DNA from: Microbulbifer rhizosphaerae
Lineage (GTDB): Bacteria; Pseudomonadota; Gammaproteobacteria; Pseudomonadales; Cellvibrionaceae
Reading direction: 5' to 3'
DNA: 64,000 nucleotides
Assembly (NCBI RefSeq): GCF_014191725.1
Contig: NZ_JACHWZ010000004.1
Coordinates: forward strand, 217,288 to 281,287
Below the pieces are notes generated by a model. The model did not search any database and was not told the origin of the DNA. It saw nothing but the letters and a program-made list of their open reading frames with translations. Of this stretch, positions 25,558 through 35,018 are shown piece after piece (position 1 is the stretch's first letter; each line of letters begins with the position of its first letter). Position numbers and translations under genes: made by a program.

Positions 25558-26795
25558 AACTGCTCGACGGACTGCTGGAAGAGAGCGATGCGCAGCGCGC
25601 CGAGCAGGTGCTGAACGCCTGCGTGCACTGCGGCTTCTGCACCGCCACCTGCCCCACCTATCTGCTCGCCGGCAACGAACTGGACAGCCCCCGCGGGCGT
25701 ATCTACCTGATCAAGGAAATGCTGGAAACCGGTAGCGCTGGAGAGCTGACCCGCACCCACCTGGACCGCTGCGTGACCTGCCGCAGCTGTGAGACCACCT
25801 GTCCTTCCGGGGTGGAATACCACAAGCTGGTGGCCATAGGCCGGGCCACCAGTGAGCGTCTGGCACCGCGCAACGTTTTCCAGCGCGGCCTGCGCGTCGC
25901 ACTGCGCAAGCTGATGTTGTCGCCGCGGCTGTTTGGCGGCCTGCTCGCCGTGGGGCGTTTCGTTTCACCGCTGATGCCGGCTTCCCTGCGCCGGGTGTAT
26001 TTCCCATCACGCAAGGGCGCCCGGCCGCTGCCGGGCAAACCGGTGGGTGCCCGGACCGCGGCGGTGATTCTACTGCCCGGCTGCGTGCAGCCGTCGCTGC
26101 GCCCGGAAATTGACACTGCTTTTGCGCGTATTCTGGGCTTCTTCGGTGTGCCCTTATTGCAACCGGCCGCCGCCGGCTGCTGTGGCGCGGTCAGTCAGCA
26201 CACCAGTGCTGAGGAGGAGGCGCGGGACCTGGCGCGAAGGAATATCGACTGCTGGTGGAAACTTGTGCAGAACCGCGAAGTGCGCGCCATAGTTTCCACT
26301 GCGACAGGTTGCGGCGCCCAGTTGCATGACTATCCGTTGTTGCTGGCCGATGATCCGCACTACGCGGCGCGGGCGCAGGCGCTGAATCAGCTGATGCGTG
26401 ATCCGGTGGAGCTGCTGGAGGAATTGCTGCAAGAGAAATCCCTGCGCTTGCCCGCCGATGCCCTGATCGGCAGTTTTGCTTTCCACTGCCCCTGCACTCT
26501 GCAACACGGCCTGGGTTTGAACGGCCGGGTGGAGCGACTACTGGCGGGATTTGGTCTGGATCTACCGCAGATCAATGACGCGCATTTGTGCTGCGGTTCC
26601 GCCGGCACCTATTCGATATTGCAGCGGAAATTCTCGCAGGCGCTGCGTCGCAGGAAGTTGGCCAATCTGCAGGCGAGCGAGCCGCAGACCATTCTCACCG
26701 CGAATATCGGCTGTCTGCTGCATTTGCAGGGAGGTACGGAGACGCCGGTGCGCCATTGGTTGGAGCTGGTGGCGGAGGCACTGCCAAACGATTAG
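25548..26795 (+). CDS. glcF: glycolate oxidase iron-sulfur subunit GlcF
   Basis: Electron-transfer subunit, 415 residues. Two [4Fe-4S] ferredoxin motifs are complete: CVHCGFCTATCP near residue 25 and CVTCRSCETTCPSG near residue 75. Two cysteine-rich CCG domains follow: LLPGCVQPSLRPE with AAAGCCGAVSQHTSA, and FHCPCTLQHGLGLNG with AHLCCGSAGTYS. It passes electrons from the flavin subunits to the membrane quinone pool. Start overlaps glcE. A family B repeat follows the stop. Confidence 0.95.
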   Translation: MQVKLLDGLLEESDAQRAEQVLNACVHCGFCTATCPTYLLAGNELDSPRGRIYLIKEMLETGSAGELTRTHLDRCVTCRSCETTCPSGVEYHKLVAIGRATSERLAPRNVFQRGLRVALRKLMLSPRLFGGLLAVGRFVSPLMPASLRRVYFPSRKGARPLPGKPVGARTAAVILLPGCVQPSLRPEIDTAFARILGFFGVPLLQPAAAGCCGAVSQHTSAEEEARDLARRNIDCWWKLVQNREVRAIVSTATGCGAQLHDYPLLLADDPHYAARAQALNQLMRDPVELLEELLQEKSLRLPADALIGSFAFHCPCTLQHGLGLNGRVERLLAGFGLDLPQINDAHLCCGSAGTYSILQRKFSQALRRRKLANLQASEPQTILTANIGCLLHLQGGTETPVRHWLELVAEALPND

Positions 26796-26821
26796 CACAA
26801 GAGTATAAATTGACTGTGTTT

Positions 26822-26896
26822 TGTAGGAGCGGCCGCTGGCCGCGATCGGCCAACACTACGAAGTGAAGCCGATCGCGGCCAGCGGCCACTCCTACA
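26822..26896. repeat. family B palindromic repeat, inverted pair
   Basis: Facing copies TGTAGGAGCGGCCGCTGG and GCCAGCGGCCACTCCTACA, separated by about 24 bases, between glcF and the convergent murQ. The pair can fold into one long hairpin and may end transcription from both sides. Confidence 0.85.
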
Positions 26897-26941
26897 GGTG
26901 GTGCTGTTCGATTACGTCGTGATCGTGAAGTGAAGGGGAAT

Positions 26942-27883
26942 TTATTTCGTCTTTCCCTGTTTGTTGTTCTCCACCCGCTGCAGCGCCAGACGCAGAAATC
27001 CGTCCGCCTCTTTTAGTGCGCGTTCCGCGGCTTCTCTGTCCAGGCCGCTCAGAATCATCATGATCGCCAGCTTGGCATTGTGGCCGCACTGGCTGAGTAC
27101 CCGGTCCGCTTCCTCGAACGACACGCCGGTGGCCTCCATCACAATGCGCCGCGTGCGCCCGACCAGCTTGGCGTTGGTGGCCTTGACGTCCACCATCAAG
27201 TTGAAAAAACTCTTGCCCAAGCGAATCATGCTGGCGGTGGTCAGCATATTCAGTACCAGTTTTTGCGCGGTGCCGGATTTCATGCGGGTGGAGCCGGTGA
27301 GGACTTCCGGGCCTACGTCGGGCAGTATGGCGATATCCGCCTCATCGGCAATGGCGGCGGTGGGGTTGCAGGATAGCGCTACCGTGGTGCATCCGAGTTC
27401 GCGCGCGTAGCGCAGGCCGCCGATCACATAGGGGGTGCGGCCACTGGCGGCGATGCCCACCACCAGGTCGCGGGCATTCAGGTTGATATCCTGCAGGTCC
27501 CTGCGGCCCAGTTCCGGGTCGTCCTCGGCTCCCTCCTGGGCACGCAGGAAGGCGGCCTCGCCGCCTGCGATCAATCCCACCACCATATCTTCGCCGACCC
27601 CATAGGTCGGCGGGCACTCCACGGCGTCCAGAATGCCCAGGCGACCACTGGTGCCGGCGCCCATATAGATCAGCCGGCCGCCCGCTTTGAATGCTTCGGC
27701 AATCGCGTCCACCGCCGCGCCGATTTGCGGCAGCACTTGGCCCACCGCCCGCGGCACCTCCCGGTCGGCCCGATTGATCTTTTGCAGGACTTCCAGTGTC
27801 GGCAGCAGGTCTATGTCCAGGGTGTCGGGGTTGCGCGCTTCGCTGGTGAGGCCGCCGAGTTCGCGGATCAGTTCGGGGTCCAC
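26942..27883 (-). CDS. murQ: N-acetylmuramic acid 6-phosphate etherase
   Basis: Cleaves the lactyl ether of MurNAc-6-phosphate to give GlcNAc-6-phosphate and lactate in peptidoglycan recycling; cytoplasmic. The product has 313 residues from a GTG start with an AAGGGGGG site upstream. The SIS sugar-phosphate isomerase domain carries the family signature [20 protein letters not shown] and PPTYG, a conserved EGAEDD near the active site, [17 protein letters not shown] and [20 protein letters not shown]. The C-terminal helices ([16 protein letters not shown]) are typical. It follows yciK in the same direction after a 196-base gap containing a long hairpin. Confidence 0.95.
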   Translation of the reverse strand: MDPELIRELGGLTSEARNPDTLDIDLLPTLEVLQKINRADREVPRAVGQVLPQIGAAVDAIAEAFKAGGRLIYMGAGTSGRLGILDAVECPPTYGVGEDMVVGLIAGGEAAFLRAQEGAEDDPELGRRDLQDINLNARDLVVGIAASGRTPYVIGGLRYARELGCTTVALSCNPTAAIADEADIAILPDVGPEVLTGSTRMKSGTAQKLVLNMLTTASMIRLGKSFFNLMVDVKATNAKLVGRTRRIVMEATGVSFEEADRVLSQCGHNAKLAIMMILSGLDREAAERALKEADGFLRLALQRVENNKQGKTK

Positions 27884-27978
27884 GGATTTATCCCCCCTTG
27901 TCGTGGATATCCAGCTTTCAGAATAGGGTCCCCCGGGCGCGGTTACCAGTGGCGGTGAAGCCCAGCGGCACCGATCGA

Positions 27979-28049
27979 CCCTGCCGCCTGTGGCCGTCCG
28001 GGAAAAACCTGATCGGTAAATATTTCCCGGATGGCCACAGGCGGCAGGG
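27979..28049. repeat. long hairpin (family C-like palindrome) between murQ and yciK
   Basis: Arms of 25 bases at 27979-28003 and 28025-28049 pair with a single mismatch (CCCTGCCGCCTGTGGCC and its inverse copy). The right arm runs into AGGGCCTT, the edge shared with the family C elements near 31823 and 34836. There is no T-tract, so it is not a standard terminator. Confidence 0.8.
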
Positions 28050-28079
28050 CCTTACATTGTGCCCGGTGAAACGGCTGCG

Positions 28080-28838
28080 CTATTTGGTCTGGGCGTTGAA
28101 CTGCTTGCCGCTGACGCCGAGGCTGTCTTCTCCCATCAGGTACAGGTAGGTGGGCATTATTTCTTCCGGTGTGGCCACCGTCTGTGGATTTTCCGCCGGG
28201 TAGGCAGCGGCGCGCATATTGGTGCGGGTGGCGCCGGGGTTGATGCTGTTGACGCGGATGCTGGAGACACCGTCCAGTTCGTCCGCCAGCACCTGCATCA
28301 GGCCTTCGGTGGCGAATTTGGATACCGAGTAGGCGCCCCAGTAGGCGCGGCCTTTGAGGCCGACGCCGGAGCTGGTAAAGATGATGGAGCCCGCTTTGGA
28401 ATTCTCCAACAGTGGCAGCAGAGTTTTGCTGAGGCCGAAGGCGGCGTTGACGTTGACCTGCATCACCTGTTGCCAGGTGGCGAAGTTGTAGCTGGCGATG
28501 GGGGTGCGCTGGCCGAGCAGGCCGGCGTTGTGCAGCAGGCCGTCCAGGCGGCCGAATTCCTGATCTACTGCCTCGGCGAAGTGCTCGAAGTTTTCGATGC
28601 GCGCCTCGTTCAGGTCCATGGGAAAGATCGCTGGCTGCGGGCCGCCGGCGGCCTCGATTTCGTCGTAGACCGCTTCCAGTTTAGGGGTAGTGCGCCCGAG
28701 CAGGATCACCGTGGCGCCGTGGGCGGCGAAGGTCTTTGCCGCCGTCTTGCCGATTCCGTCGCCGGCGCCGGTGACCAGGATGATTTTGTCCTTGAGCAGG
28801 TCTTTGGGGGCTCGATAGTCGCGGACAACTTCAGACAT
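28080..28838 (-). CDS. yciK: YciK family short-chain dehydrogenase/reductase
   Basis: NAD(P)-dependent SDR enzyme of 252 residues. The nucleotide-binding glycine motif is ILVTGAGDGIGKTAA near residue 20, NNAG is replaced by HNAG (LHNAGLLG), and the catalytic Ser-Tyr-Lys set appears as FTSSGVG and YWGAYSVSKFA. The SIRVNSINPGATRTNMR stretch is typical of YciK. The natural substrate is not established. It lies next to the ubiG/phosphatase genes, as in pseudomonads, and is 48 bases downstream of the phosphatase with a family B repeat between. Confidence 0.9.
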   Translation of the reverse strand: MSEVVRDYRAPKDLLKDKIILVTGAGDGIGKTAAKTFAAHGATVILLGRTTPKLEAVYDEIEAAGGPQPAIFPMDLNEARIENFEHFAEAVDQEFGRLDGLLHNAGLLGQRTPIASYNFATWQQVMQVNVNAAFGLSKTLLPLLENSKAGSIIFTSSGVGLKGRAYWGAYSVSKFATEGLMQVLADELDGVSSIRVNSINPGATRTNMRAAAYPAENPQTVATPEEIMPTYLYLMGEDSLGVSGKQFNAQTK

Positions 28839-28863
28839 GCAAATTCCAGAGTTTGTGGTGTAT

Positions 28864-28891
28864 CCGATCGCGGTCAGCGGCCGCTCCTACA
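28864..28891. repeat. family B palindromic repeat, single copy
   Basis: One unit (CCGATCGCGGTCAGCGGCC then GCTCCTACA) fills the gap between yciK and the phosphatase gene and touches the last codons of the phosphatase. Confidence 0.8.
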
Positions 28892-29594
28892 GAGCTTCGC
28901 CGAGTCCCCGGTCCCGAGTACCGATTCCCATCTTTTCAATGTAGTGCTGCTGCAGCAGGGGCCAGATTTCTTCCGCGGAATCCACCAGGTGGTCGGCGTT
29001 CCAGCCGGCCGGATCGTCGCCGTCATCGATATAGCCGTAGCTGCAGGCGATGGTGGGCATGCCGGCGGCGCGGCCGGCGTCGATATCCCGCGGGTGGTCG
29101 CCCACGTAGATGGCCTCTTCGGGGTGGCAGCCGATCTGTGCGCAGGCGAGCAACATGGGCTCCGGGTGCGGCTTGCGGTTGACCACGTGTTCGGGGCAGA
29201 TGACCGCGCCTACCGCGGGCAGGTGAGGGAATGCGCGCAGCAGCGGTGCCGTGTAGACGAGCGGTTTGTTGGTGACTATGCCCCAGGCGATATTGGCCGC
29301 GGCCAGTTGACCGAGCAGGGGCTCTATGCCGGGGAAGGGCAGGGTCTTCACCGCGAGGTGGCCCAGATAGAGGTCGAGGAATCGCTTGCGCAGGGATTCG
29401 AACTGGGCGTCGCCCTCTTGTATGCCGAAGCCCAGTTCGACCATGGCGCGGGCGCCGTTGGAGACCACGGCGCGAATGGCGGCGTCCGGCAGCGGCGGCA
29501 ACTGCTCCTGCTGGCGCAGCTGGTTCAGGACGTGGATAAAGTCCGGCGCGGTATCGAAGAGGGTGCCATCCAAATCAAACAGTACTGCTTTCAT
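28887..29594 (-). CDS. HAD phosphatase: MurNAc-6-phosphate phosphatase (MupP) or phosphoglycolate phosphatase (Gph)
   Basis: HAD-superfamily IA phosphatase of 235 residues. Motif I is VLFDLDGTLFDTAPDF with the nucleophile and acid/base aspartates, motif II IVTNKP, motif III the lysine of VVNRKPHPEPM, motif IV VGDHPRDIDAGRAAGM. By sequence it fits Gph. By position between ubiG and yciK it matches P. aeruginosa MupP, which dephosphorylates MurNAc-6-phosphate in cell wall recycling. Both readings have local support: glcDEF (user of glycolate) and murQ (user of MurNAc-6-phosphate) are both within 6 kb. I favour MupP by synteny. It follows ubiG by 30 bases, so it is probably in that operon. Confidence 0.85.
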   Translation of the reverse strand: MKAVLFDLDGTLFDTAPDFIHVLNQLRQQEQLPPLPDAAIRAVVSNGARAMVELGFGIQEGDAQFESLRKRFLDLYLGHLAVKTLPFPGIEPLLGQLAAANIAWGIVTNKPLVYTAPLLRAFPHLPAVGAVICPEHVVNRKPHPEPMLLACAQIGCHPEEAIYVGDHPRDIDAGRAAGMPTIACSYGYIDDGDDPAGWNADHLVDSAEEIWPLLQQHYIEKMGIGTRDRGLGEAL

Positions 29595-29624
29595 AATCTG
29601 TGTAAATCGTACTTCTGGCTGCGT

Positions 29625-30326
29625 TCAGGCAGGTTTGACCGCGTGCAGCAGGTAATTGACGTCCACGTTGCGGGGATTCAGCTTATAGCTGCGGGTCAGT
29701 GGATTGTAGGTCATGCCGGTGATGTCGCGGATTTCCAGTCCCGCGTCACGGAGCCAGGCGCCCATTTCCGACGGGCGGATAAACTTGGCGTACTCGTGAG
29801 TGCCCTTGGGCAGTATTTTCAGTACATATTCCGCGCCCACCACCGCGAACAGCCAGCCTTTGGCGGTGCGGCTGATTGTGGAGAAGAACAGGTGGCCGCC
29901 GGGTTTGACCAGGTCGGCGCAGGCGCGGATTACCGAGGCGGGGTCGGGTACGTGTTCGAGCATTTCCAGGCAGGTGACGATATCGAAGCTCTCGGGCTGC
30001 CCGGCCGCCAGTTCTTCCGCGGGGATGCGCAGGTATTCCACCTGTGTGCCGCTCTCCAGGGCGTGCAGCTTGGCTACCTGGAGGGGCGCTTCGCCCATAT
30101 CGATGCCGGTCACCCGGGCGCCGCGCTGGGCCATGGCCTCGGCCAGGATACCGCCACCGCAACCCACATCCAGCAGCTCTTGGCCGGCCACCGGCGCGCG
30201 CTGGTCGATATAGTTGGCGCGCAGGGGGTTGATCTCGTGCAGCGGCTTGAACTCGCCCTCGCGATCCCACCAGCGGCTGGCGAGTTGCTCGAATTTGGCG
30301 ATTTCCGCGGGGTCGACGTTGGTCAT
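29625..30326 (-). CDS. ubiG: ubiquinone biosynthesis O-methyltransferase UbiG
   Basis: SAM-dependent enzyme that performs both O-methylations of ubiquinone synthesis. It has 233 residues. The family opening is [28 protein letters not shown] in substance, followed by the SAM motif [16 protein letters not shown] (here [20 protein letters not shown]), [25 protein letters not shown], and [20 protein letters not shown]. The C-terminal segment [16 protein letters not shown] is diagnostic of UbiG. It precedes the phosphatase and yciK and follows mtaD, the same order as in pseudomonads. Confidence 0.96.
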   Translation of the reverse strand: MTNVDPAEIAKFEQLASRWWDREGEFKPLHEINPLRANYIDQRAPVAGQELLDVGCGGGILAEAMAQRGARVTGIDMGEAPLQVAKLHALESGTQVEYLRIPAEELAAGQPESFDIVTCLEMLEHVPDPASVIRACADLVKPGGHLFFSTISRTAKGWLFAVVGAEYVLKILPKGTHEYAKFIRPSEMGAWLRDAGLEIRDITGMTYNPLTRSYKLNPRNVDVNYLLHAVKPA

Positions 30327-30385
30327 GGACTTTCCGTTACTTCGTTCGGCCTTTTGGTGACTCGGATGACAGTCCCGGGCGGCTG

Positions 30386-30417
30386 CGCCTTCGCATCTGG
30401 CTTCGTCCCGGGTTCCC
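30386..30417. repeat. partial direct repeat of the family C tail
   Basis: GCCTTCGCATCTGGCTTCG followed by CCCGGGT closely repeats the segment at 31888-31923 (GCCTTCGCATCTGACTCCG ... CCCGGGT). It lies between ubiG and mtaD. Confidence 0.5.
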
Positions 30418-30419
30418 CT

Positions 30420-31733
30420 TCAAACAAGGCCCGCAATTCTATCACGCCACTCCCGAGCCCGCTGGACCAGCTCCACTTCGTTGAGGGTCTGCAACTGGCG
30501 GCCCTTCAGCAACTGCCGGCCCGCCACCCAGACATCCGTGACCCGTTGTCCACAGTTGGTATAGATCAACTGCGATACCGGGTCGTGCAGGGGCTGCTGC
30601 TCCAGGGCGCTGAGATCCACCGCCGCCAGGTCCGCGCTCTTGCCCACTTCCAGGCTGCCGGCGGTGTCCTCGATACCCAGGGCGCGCGCGCCATTGATGG
30701 TGGCCATGGCCAGAGCCCGATGGGCGGGCAGGGCGGAGGCGTCACCACTTGTCGCCTTGGCCAGGAGGGCGGCGGTGCCGGCTTCGGAGAACAGATCCAG
30801 GCTGTTGTTGCTGGCGGCGCCGTCGGTCCCTAAGGCCACATTCACCCTGGCGGCGAGCAGCCGGTCCACCGGGCAGAAGCCGGAGGCGAGCTTGAGGTTG
30901 GATTTGGGGCAGTGGGCTACGTGGGCGCCGCTCTCCCGCAACAGCTCGATGTCCCGCTCGTTCACTGCTGTCATATGTACGCACAGAGTCTGGGGCCCGA
31001 GCAGGCCCAGGCGCTGCAGCCGCTCGGTGGGGCGCTCGCCGGTTTCCGCCAGCGCGCGTTCCACTTCGCTGGTGGTTTCGTGCAGGTGCATCTGAACCGG
31101 CACCTGCAGCTCCGCGGCGTAGATGGCGATCTTCTCCAGGGTGGTATCGCCCACGGTGTAGGGGGCGTGAGGCGCGAAGACCACGCCGACGCGCTCGTGG
31201 GCCCGGTAGTCATCGCGCAGGGCCAGGCCCTTTTCCAGGGCGTCGTCGCCGTCGCGGCTCCAGGGGGTGGGGAAGTCGATCACCGGAAAGGCGATCTGCG
31301 CACGCATGCCCGCCTCCCGCGCCGCGGCGGCGGTGGCTTCGGGGAAGAAGTACTGGTCGGAGAAGGTGGTGGTGCCACTCCTGAGCATTTCCGCCATTGC
31401 CAGCCGGCTGCCGTCGGCGGCGAATTCCGGGTTCACCCATTTCTGTTCGGCGGGCCAGATATGCTGCTCCAGCCACTCCATCAGCGGGCGGTCGTCCGCC
31501 AGGCCACGCAGCAGGGTCATGGCGGCGTGGGTGTGGGTATTGATCAGTCCGGGGATCAGGGCATGGCGGTCCAGGCGGATCTCTTCTTTCGCCCGGTAGC
31601 GCTCAGAGGCCTCCGCCGAGGGCAGAAGGGCGAGAATCTTTCCCCCGTCGATTGCCAGGGAGCAATTTTCGAACACTTTTTGTTCGGGGATGACGGGAAC
31701 AATCCAGCGGGCGTGTATCAGTGTGTCGATCAT
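30420..31733 (-). CDS. mtaD: 5-methylthioadenosine/S-adenosylhomocysteine deaminase-type amidohydrolase (TRZ/ATZ family)
   Basis: Metal-dependent amidohydrolase of 437 residues, predicted to deaminate methylthioadenosine and S-adenosylhomocysteine. The barrel metal ligands are visible: LINTHTHAAMTLLRGLADD (first His-x-His), FAPHAPYTVGD, the histidine of VQMHLHETTSEVE, the histidine of CVHMTAVNERDI, and the aspartate of LGTDGAASNNSLDL. The last domain (KSADLAAVDLSALEQ) is the usual small beta-sandwich. It is first in the leftward operon mtaD-ubiG-phosphatase-yciK and divergent from gyrA. In P. aeruginosa mtnA lies between mtaD and gyrA; it is absent here. Confidence 0.9.
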   Translation of the reverse strand: MIDTLIHARWIVPVIPEQKVFENCSLAIDGGKILALLPSAEASERYRAKEEIRLDRHALIPGLINTHTHAAMTLLRGLADDRPLMEWLEQHIWPAEQKWVNPEFAADGSRLAMAEMLRSGTTTFSDQYFFPEATAAAAREAGMRAQIAFPVIDFPTPWSRDGDDALEKGLALRDDYRAHERVGVVFAPHAPYTVGDTTLEKIAIYAAELQVPVQMHLHETTSEVERALAETGERPTERLQRLGLLGPQTLCVHMTAVNERDIELLRESGAHVAHCPKSNLKLASGFCPVDRLLAARVNVALGTDGAASNNSLDLFSEAGTAALLAKATSGDASALPAHRALAMATINGARALGIEDTAGSLEVGKSADLAAVDLSALEQQPLHDPVSQLIYTNCGQRVTDVWVAGRQLLKGRQLQTLNEVELVQRAREWRDRIAGLV

Positions 31734-31822
31734 GTAGGTTGTAGTAGGCAGTGTTGACGATTGGCGGATGATACCAGTCTTGGCCCTCGGTGCATGTAAG
31801 TTGGGGGAGTGGCGGTCCCGCT

Positions 31823-31896
31823 GCCGACGGCCGTTCGCTCAACAGCCTCATCGGCAAATGTTTCGCGAGCGGCCACCGGCATCAGGGCCTTCGCAT
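31823..31896. repeat. family C palindromic element
   Basis: Arms GCCGACGGCCGTTCGC and GCGAGCGGCCACCGGC face each other, followed by the shared tail ATCAGGGCCTTCGCAT. It lies in the 407-base gap between mtaD and gyrA, which otherwise holds the gyrA promoter region. Confidence 0.65.
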
Positions 31897-32073
31897 CTGA
31901 CTCCGTTATTCTTTCCCGGGTCCCTATGCTGTCGGCTGGCCTAAAACCTGCCATCCCTGGCGTAACCTCGTTGCCTTTGATTTGGCCCCGGCCCCGCCAT
32001 CCATGGCGGGTCGCTGAGCAGCGCACAGCACTGTGCGCTGTATACGCGCAGCCCAGCCCCAGTCCCGAAACTG

Positions 32074-32082
32074 TGGTAGAAT
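32074..32082 (+). promoter_or_regulatory. candidate extended -10 promoter of gyrA
   Basis: TGGTAGAAT fits an extended -10 element (TG, one base, TAGAAT). It lies 59 bases before the gyrA ATG. No convincing -35 box is seen, as is often true of extended -10 promoters. A GC-rich hairpin (GGCCCCGG ... AGGGCCC, near 32094-32114) follows in the leader. Confidence 0.4.
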
Positions 32083-32140
32083 CGCCCGCTTATCCGGCCC
32101 CGGTACAGGGCCCGCGTTATAAAAAGGAACGCCGTAGACC

Positions 32141-34693
32141 ATGGGCGAATTAGCCAAAGAAATCTCTCCGATCAATATCGAAGAAGAACTCAAGCAGTCC
32201 TATCTAGACTATGCGATGAGCGTGATTGTGGGCCGGGCGCTGCCGGATGTGCGCGACGGCCTGAAGCCGGTGCACCGGCGCGTGCTCTTCGCCATGAGCG
32301 AACTCAAGAACGACTGGAACAAGCCGTACAAAAAATCCGCACGCGTCGTGGGCGACGTCATCGGTAAATACCATCCCCACGGGGATACCGCGGTGTACGA
32401 CACCATCGTGCGTATGGCCCAGCCTTTCTCCCTGCGCTATATGTTGGTGGATGGCCAGGGCAACTTCGGTTCCATCGACGGCGACAGCCCGGCGGCCATG
32501 CGTTACACCGAAATCCGCATGGACAAGCTGGCCCACGAGCTGCTGTCGGACCTGGACAAGGAGACCGTCAACTTTATCGACAACTACGACGGCTCCGAGC
32601 GGATGCCGGAAGTGTTGCCGTCGCGGGTGCCCAACCTGCTGGTGAATGGCTCCTCAGGCATCGCGGTGGGCATGGCCACCAATATACCGCCGCACAATAT
32701 GAGCGAAGTGGTGCGCGGCTGCCTGGCGCTGATCGACAACCCGGAGTTGTCCATCGACGAACTGATGGAGTATATCCCCGGGCCTGACTTCCCCACCGGT
32801 GCCACCATCAACGGCCGCGCCGGTATCCTGATGGCCTATCGCACCGGCCGCGGGCGCATCTATGTGCGCGCCAAGGCGGACGTGATTCGCGATGACAAGA
32901 CCAATCGCGAGACCATTATCATCACCGAGATTCCCTACCAACTGAACAAGGCGCGCCTGATCGAGCGCATCGCCGAGCTGGTGAAGGAGAAGAAGATCGA
33001 GGGTATCTCCGAGTTGCGCGACGAGTCCGACAAGGACGGCCTGCGGGTGGTGATCGAGCTGAAGCGGGGTGAGCTGGGGGATGTGGTACTCAACAATCTC
33101 TACTCCCAGACCCAACTGGAGAATGTGTTCGGTATCAATATGGTGGCGCTGGTGGACGGCCAGCCCAAGGTGCTGAACCTCAAGCAGCTGCTTGAGTATT
33201 TTGTCCGCCACCGCCAGGAGGTGGTGACCCGTCGCACCGTGTACCTGCTGCGCAAGGCCCGCGAGCGGGGGCATATCCTTGAGGGCTTGGCCATCGCCAT
33301 CGCCAATATCGACCCGGTGATCGAGTTGATCAAGGCTTCGTCGACACCGACGGATGCCCGCGAAGCGTTGCTGGCCAAGGGTTGGCCGGTGGGCGAGGTG
33401 CAACAGTTCCTGGAGCGCGCCGGCGCCGACGCCTGCCGCCCGGACGACCTGCCCGCGGAGTTCGGCCTTCGTGACGGCGCTTACTATCTGTCCCCAGCCC
33501 AGGCCCAGGCGATCCTGGAGTTGCGCCTGCACCGCCTGACCGGTATGGAGCACGACAAGCTGCTCGCCGAGTACAGCGAGCGCCTGGAGCAGATCGCCGG
33601 ATACCTGCATATCCTGGGCAGCTTCGAGCGCCTGATGCAGGTGATCCGTGAAGAGCTGGAGACTCTGGAGAAAGAGTTCGGCGACGCGCGCCGCACCGAC
33701 ATCGTCGCCTCCCGCCTGGATCTCACCGTGGAGGACCTGATCACCCCGGAAGACAAGGTGGTGACCATTTCCCACGGCGGCTATGCCAAGAGCCAGCCGC
33801 TGGCGGATTACCAGGCCCAGCGCCGCGGCGGCATGGGCAAGTCCGCCACTCAGGTGAAGGACGAGGATTTCGTCGAGCACCTGCTGATTGCCAATTCGCA
33901 CGACACCATTCTGTGTTTCTCCAATAAAGGAAAGGTGTACTGGCTGAAGGTTTACGAAGTGCCCACCGCCGGCCGCGCTTCCCGCGGTCGGCCGATGGTC
34001 AATATGCTTCCGCTGGAAGCGGACGAGCGCATCAGCAGTATGTTGCCGGTGTCTGAGTACGACGAGAACCACTTTATTTTCTTCGCCACTGCCAACGGCA
34101 CGGTGAAGAAAACCCCGCTGACCGCTTTCTCCCGCCCGCGCAGCGTCGGCCTGCGCGCGATAGAGCTGGAGGAAAGCGATCGCCTGGTGGCCACTGCGAT
34201 CACCGACGGCGAGCGCGATGTTGTGCTGTTTACCAGCGCCGGCAAGGCGGCGCGCTTCTCCGAGAGCAATGTGCGCTCGATGGGCCGCGTGTCCCGCGGT
34301 GTGCGGGGTATCCGCATGGCCGAGGGCAAGCAGGTGATCGCCATGGTGATCCCGGAAGAGGGCGGCGCGGTGATGACCGTGACCGAAAACGGCTACGGCA
34401 AGCGCACTGCCATCGAGGATTTCCCCACCAAGGGCCGCGGCACCCAGGGCGTGATTGCGATGGCGGAGAGCGAGCGCAACGGCGAGTTGGTAGGCGCCTG
34501 CCAAGTGCGCCCGGGCGAGGAGATCATGCTGATTTCCGATCAGGGCACCCTGGTGCGCACCCGCGTGGACGAGGTCTCTGTGCTGAGCCGCAACACCCAG
34601 GGTGTGCGGGTGATCCGCCTGAAGGAAGGGGAGCACCTGGTAGGGCTGGCCCGTATCCAGGAGAGCGAGGAAGCCGAAGAGGGAGAAGAATAA
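32141..34693 (+). CDS. gyrA: DNA gyrase subunit A
   Basis: DNA-cleaving subunit of gyrase (850 residues), which with GyrB introduces negative supercoils. The catalytic tyrosine is Tyr122 in [14 protein letters not shown], the same number as in E. coli. The quinolone-resistance region reads [12 protein letters not shown], with Thr83 (as in P. aeruginosa, instead of Ser) and Asp87, so no resistance change is seen. The C-terminal DNA-wrapping domain contains six blade-like repeats, including the GyrA box [12 protein letters not shown]. The C-terminus is acidic ([10 protein letters not shown]). A terminator follows. serC is next, as in pseudomonads. Confidence 0.98.
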   Translation: MGELAKEISPINIEEELKQSYLDYAMSVIVGRALPDVRDGLKPVHRRVLFAMSELKNDWNKPYKKSARVVGDVIGKYHPHGDTAVYDTIVRMAQPFSLRYMLVDGQGNFGSIDGDSPAAMRYTEIRMDKLAHELLSDLDKETVNFIDNYDGSERMPEVLPSRVPNLLVNGSSGIAVGMATNIPPHNMSEVVRGCLALIDNPELSIDELMEYIPGPDFPTGATINGRAGILMAYRTGRGRIYVRAKADVIRDDKTNRETIIITEIPYQLNKARLIERIAELVKEKKIEGISELRDESDKDGLRVVIELKRGELGDVVLNNLYSQTQLENVFGINMVALVDGQPKVLNLKQLLEYFVRHRQEVVTRRTVYLLRKARERGHILEGLAIAIANIDPVIELIKASSTPTDAREALLAKGWPVGEVQQFLERAGADACRPDDLPAEFGLRDGAYYLSPAQAQAILELRLHRLTGMEHDKLLAEYSERLEQIAGYLHILGSFERLMQVIREELETLEKEFGDARRTDIVASRLDLTVEDLITPEDKVVTISHGGYAKSQPLADYQAQRRGGMGKSATQVKDEDFVEHLLIANSHDTILCFSNKGKVYWLKVYEVPTAGRASRGRPMVNMLPLEADERISSMLPVSEYDENHFIFFATANGTVKKTPLTAFSRPRSVGLRAIELEESDRLVATAITDGERDVVLFTSAGKAARFSESNVRSMGRVSRGVRGIRMAEGKQVIAMVIPEEGGAVMTVTENGYGKRTAIEDFPTKGRGTQGVIAMAESERNGELVGACQVRPGEEIMLISDQGTLVRTRVDEVSVLSRNTQGVRVIRLKEGEHLVGLARIQESEEAEEGEE

Positions 34694-34711
34694 TTCTTTT
34701 CCAGTACTTAC

Positions 34712-34742
34712 AAAAAGGCTGCGTTGCAACGCGGCCTTTTTT
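34712..34742 (+). terminator. rho-independent terminator of gyrA
   Basis: AAAAAGGCTGCGTT pairs with AACGCGGCCTTTTTT (one mismatch) and ends in a run of six T, starting 18 bases after the gyrA stop. Confidence 0.9.
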
Positions 34743-34770
34743 GACCCGGCCCCGAGAGGTTTGTCAATTT

Positions 34771-34806
34771 CTGTAGGGTGGGCAAAGCGGAGCGTGCCCA
34801 TCGGCG
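34771..34806. repeat. short dispersed repeat (GTAGGGTGGGC type)
   Basis: CTGTAGGGTGGGCAAAGCGG followed by AGCGTGCCCATCGGCG. GTGGGC and GCCCAT can pair. Related GTAGGGTGCGC...GCGCACC units occur at 44187-44210 and, more weakly, near 15828-15852. Confidence 0.5.
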
Positions 34807-34835
34807 CTGAGTGCCAGTAAGTGGGCTTATAGACG

Positions 34836-34960
34836 GCCCTGCTACCGGGGGCTGTTTGCGGGACACGGGCTGGGCGCCCCCCCGTGAATCCATCCCTGGA
34901 TGGCTTGTCCGCGAGGTCCCTCTCGCAGACAGTCCCGCAAACAGCCCCCGGCATCAGGGC
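34836..34960. repeat. family C palindromic element, best copy
   Basis: Arms at 34836-34863 and 34933-34960 pair over 28 bases; the inner 19 (CCGGGGGCTGTTTGCGGGA and inverse) are perfect. The loop of about 70 bases carries smaller palindromes. Together with the terminator and the short repeat it fills the 325-base gap between gyrA and serC. A second related copy is at 51346-51478. Confidence 0.85.
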
Positions 34961-35018
34961 CTTCGCATCCAGGTCAATGTCTTGTTTGAAATTCGTTAAA
35001 TTGAGATCTGTATTTGCA

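Noticed and set aside
27979-28049. Hairpin between yciK and murQ as a transcription terminator
   Set aside because: The stem is strong but neither side has a T run; it fits the repeat family better.
28059-30833. A very long open frame on the plus strand opposite yciK, the phosphatase, ubiG and part of mtaD
   Set aside because: It is the shadow of GC-rich genes on the other strand, shows no domain, and has a composition (Gly, Gln, His, Val rich) typical of antisense frames.
32380-32405. Thr83 in GyrA as a quinolone resistance mutation
   Set aside because: Thr is the natural residue here in P. aeruginosa and relatives, and Asp87 is unchanged.
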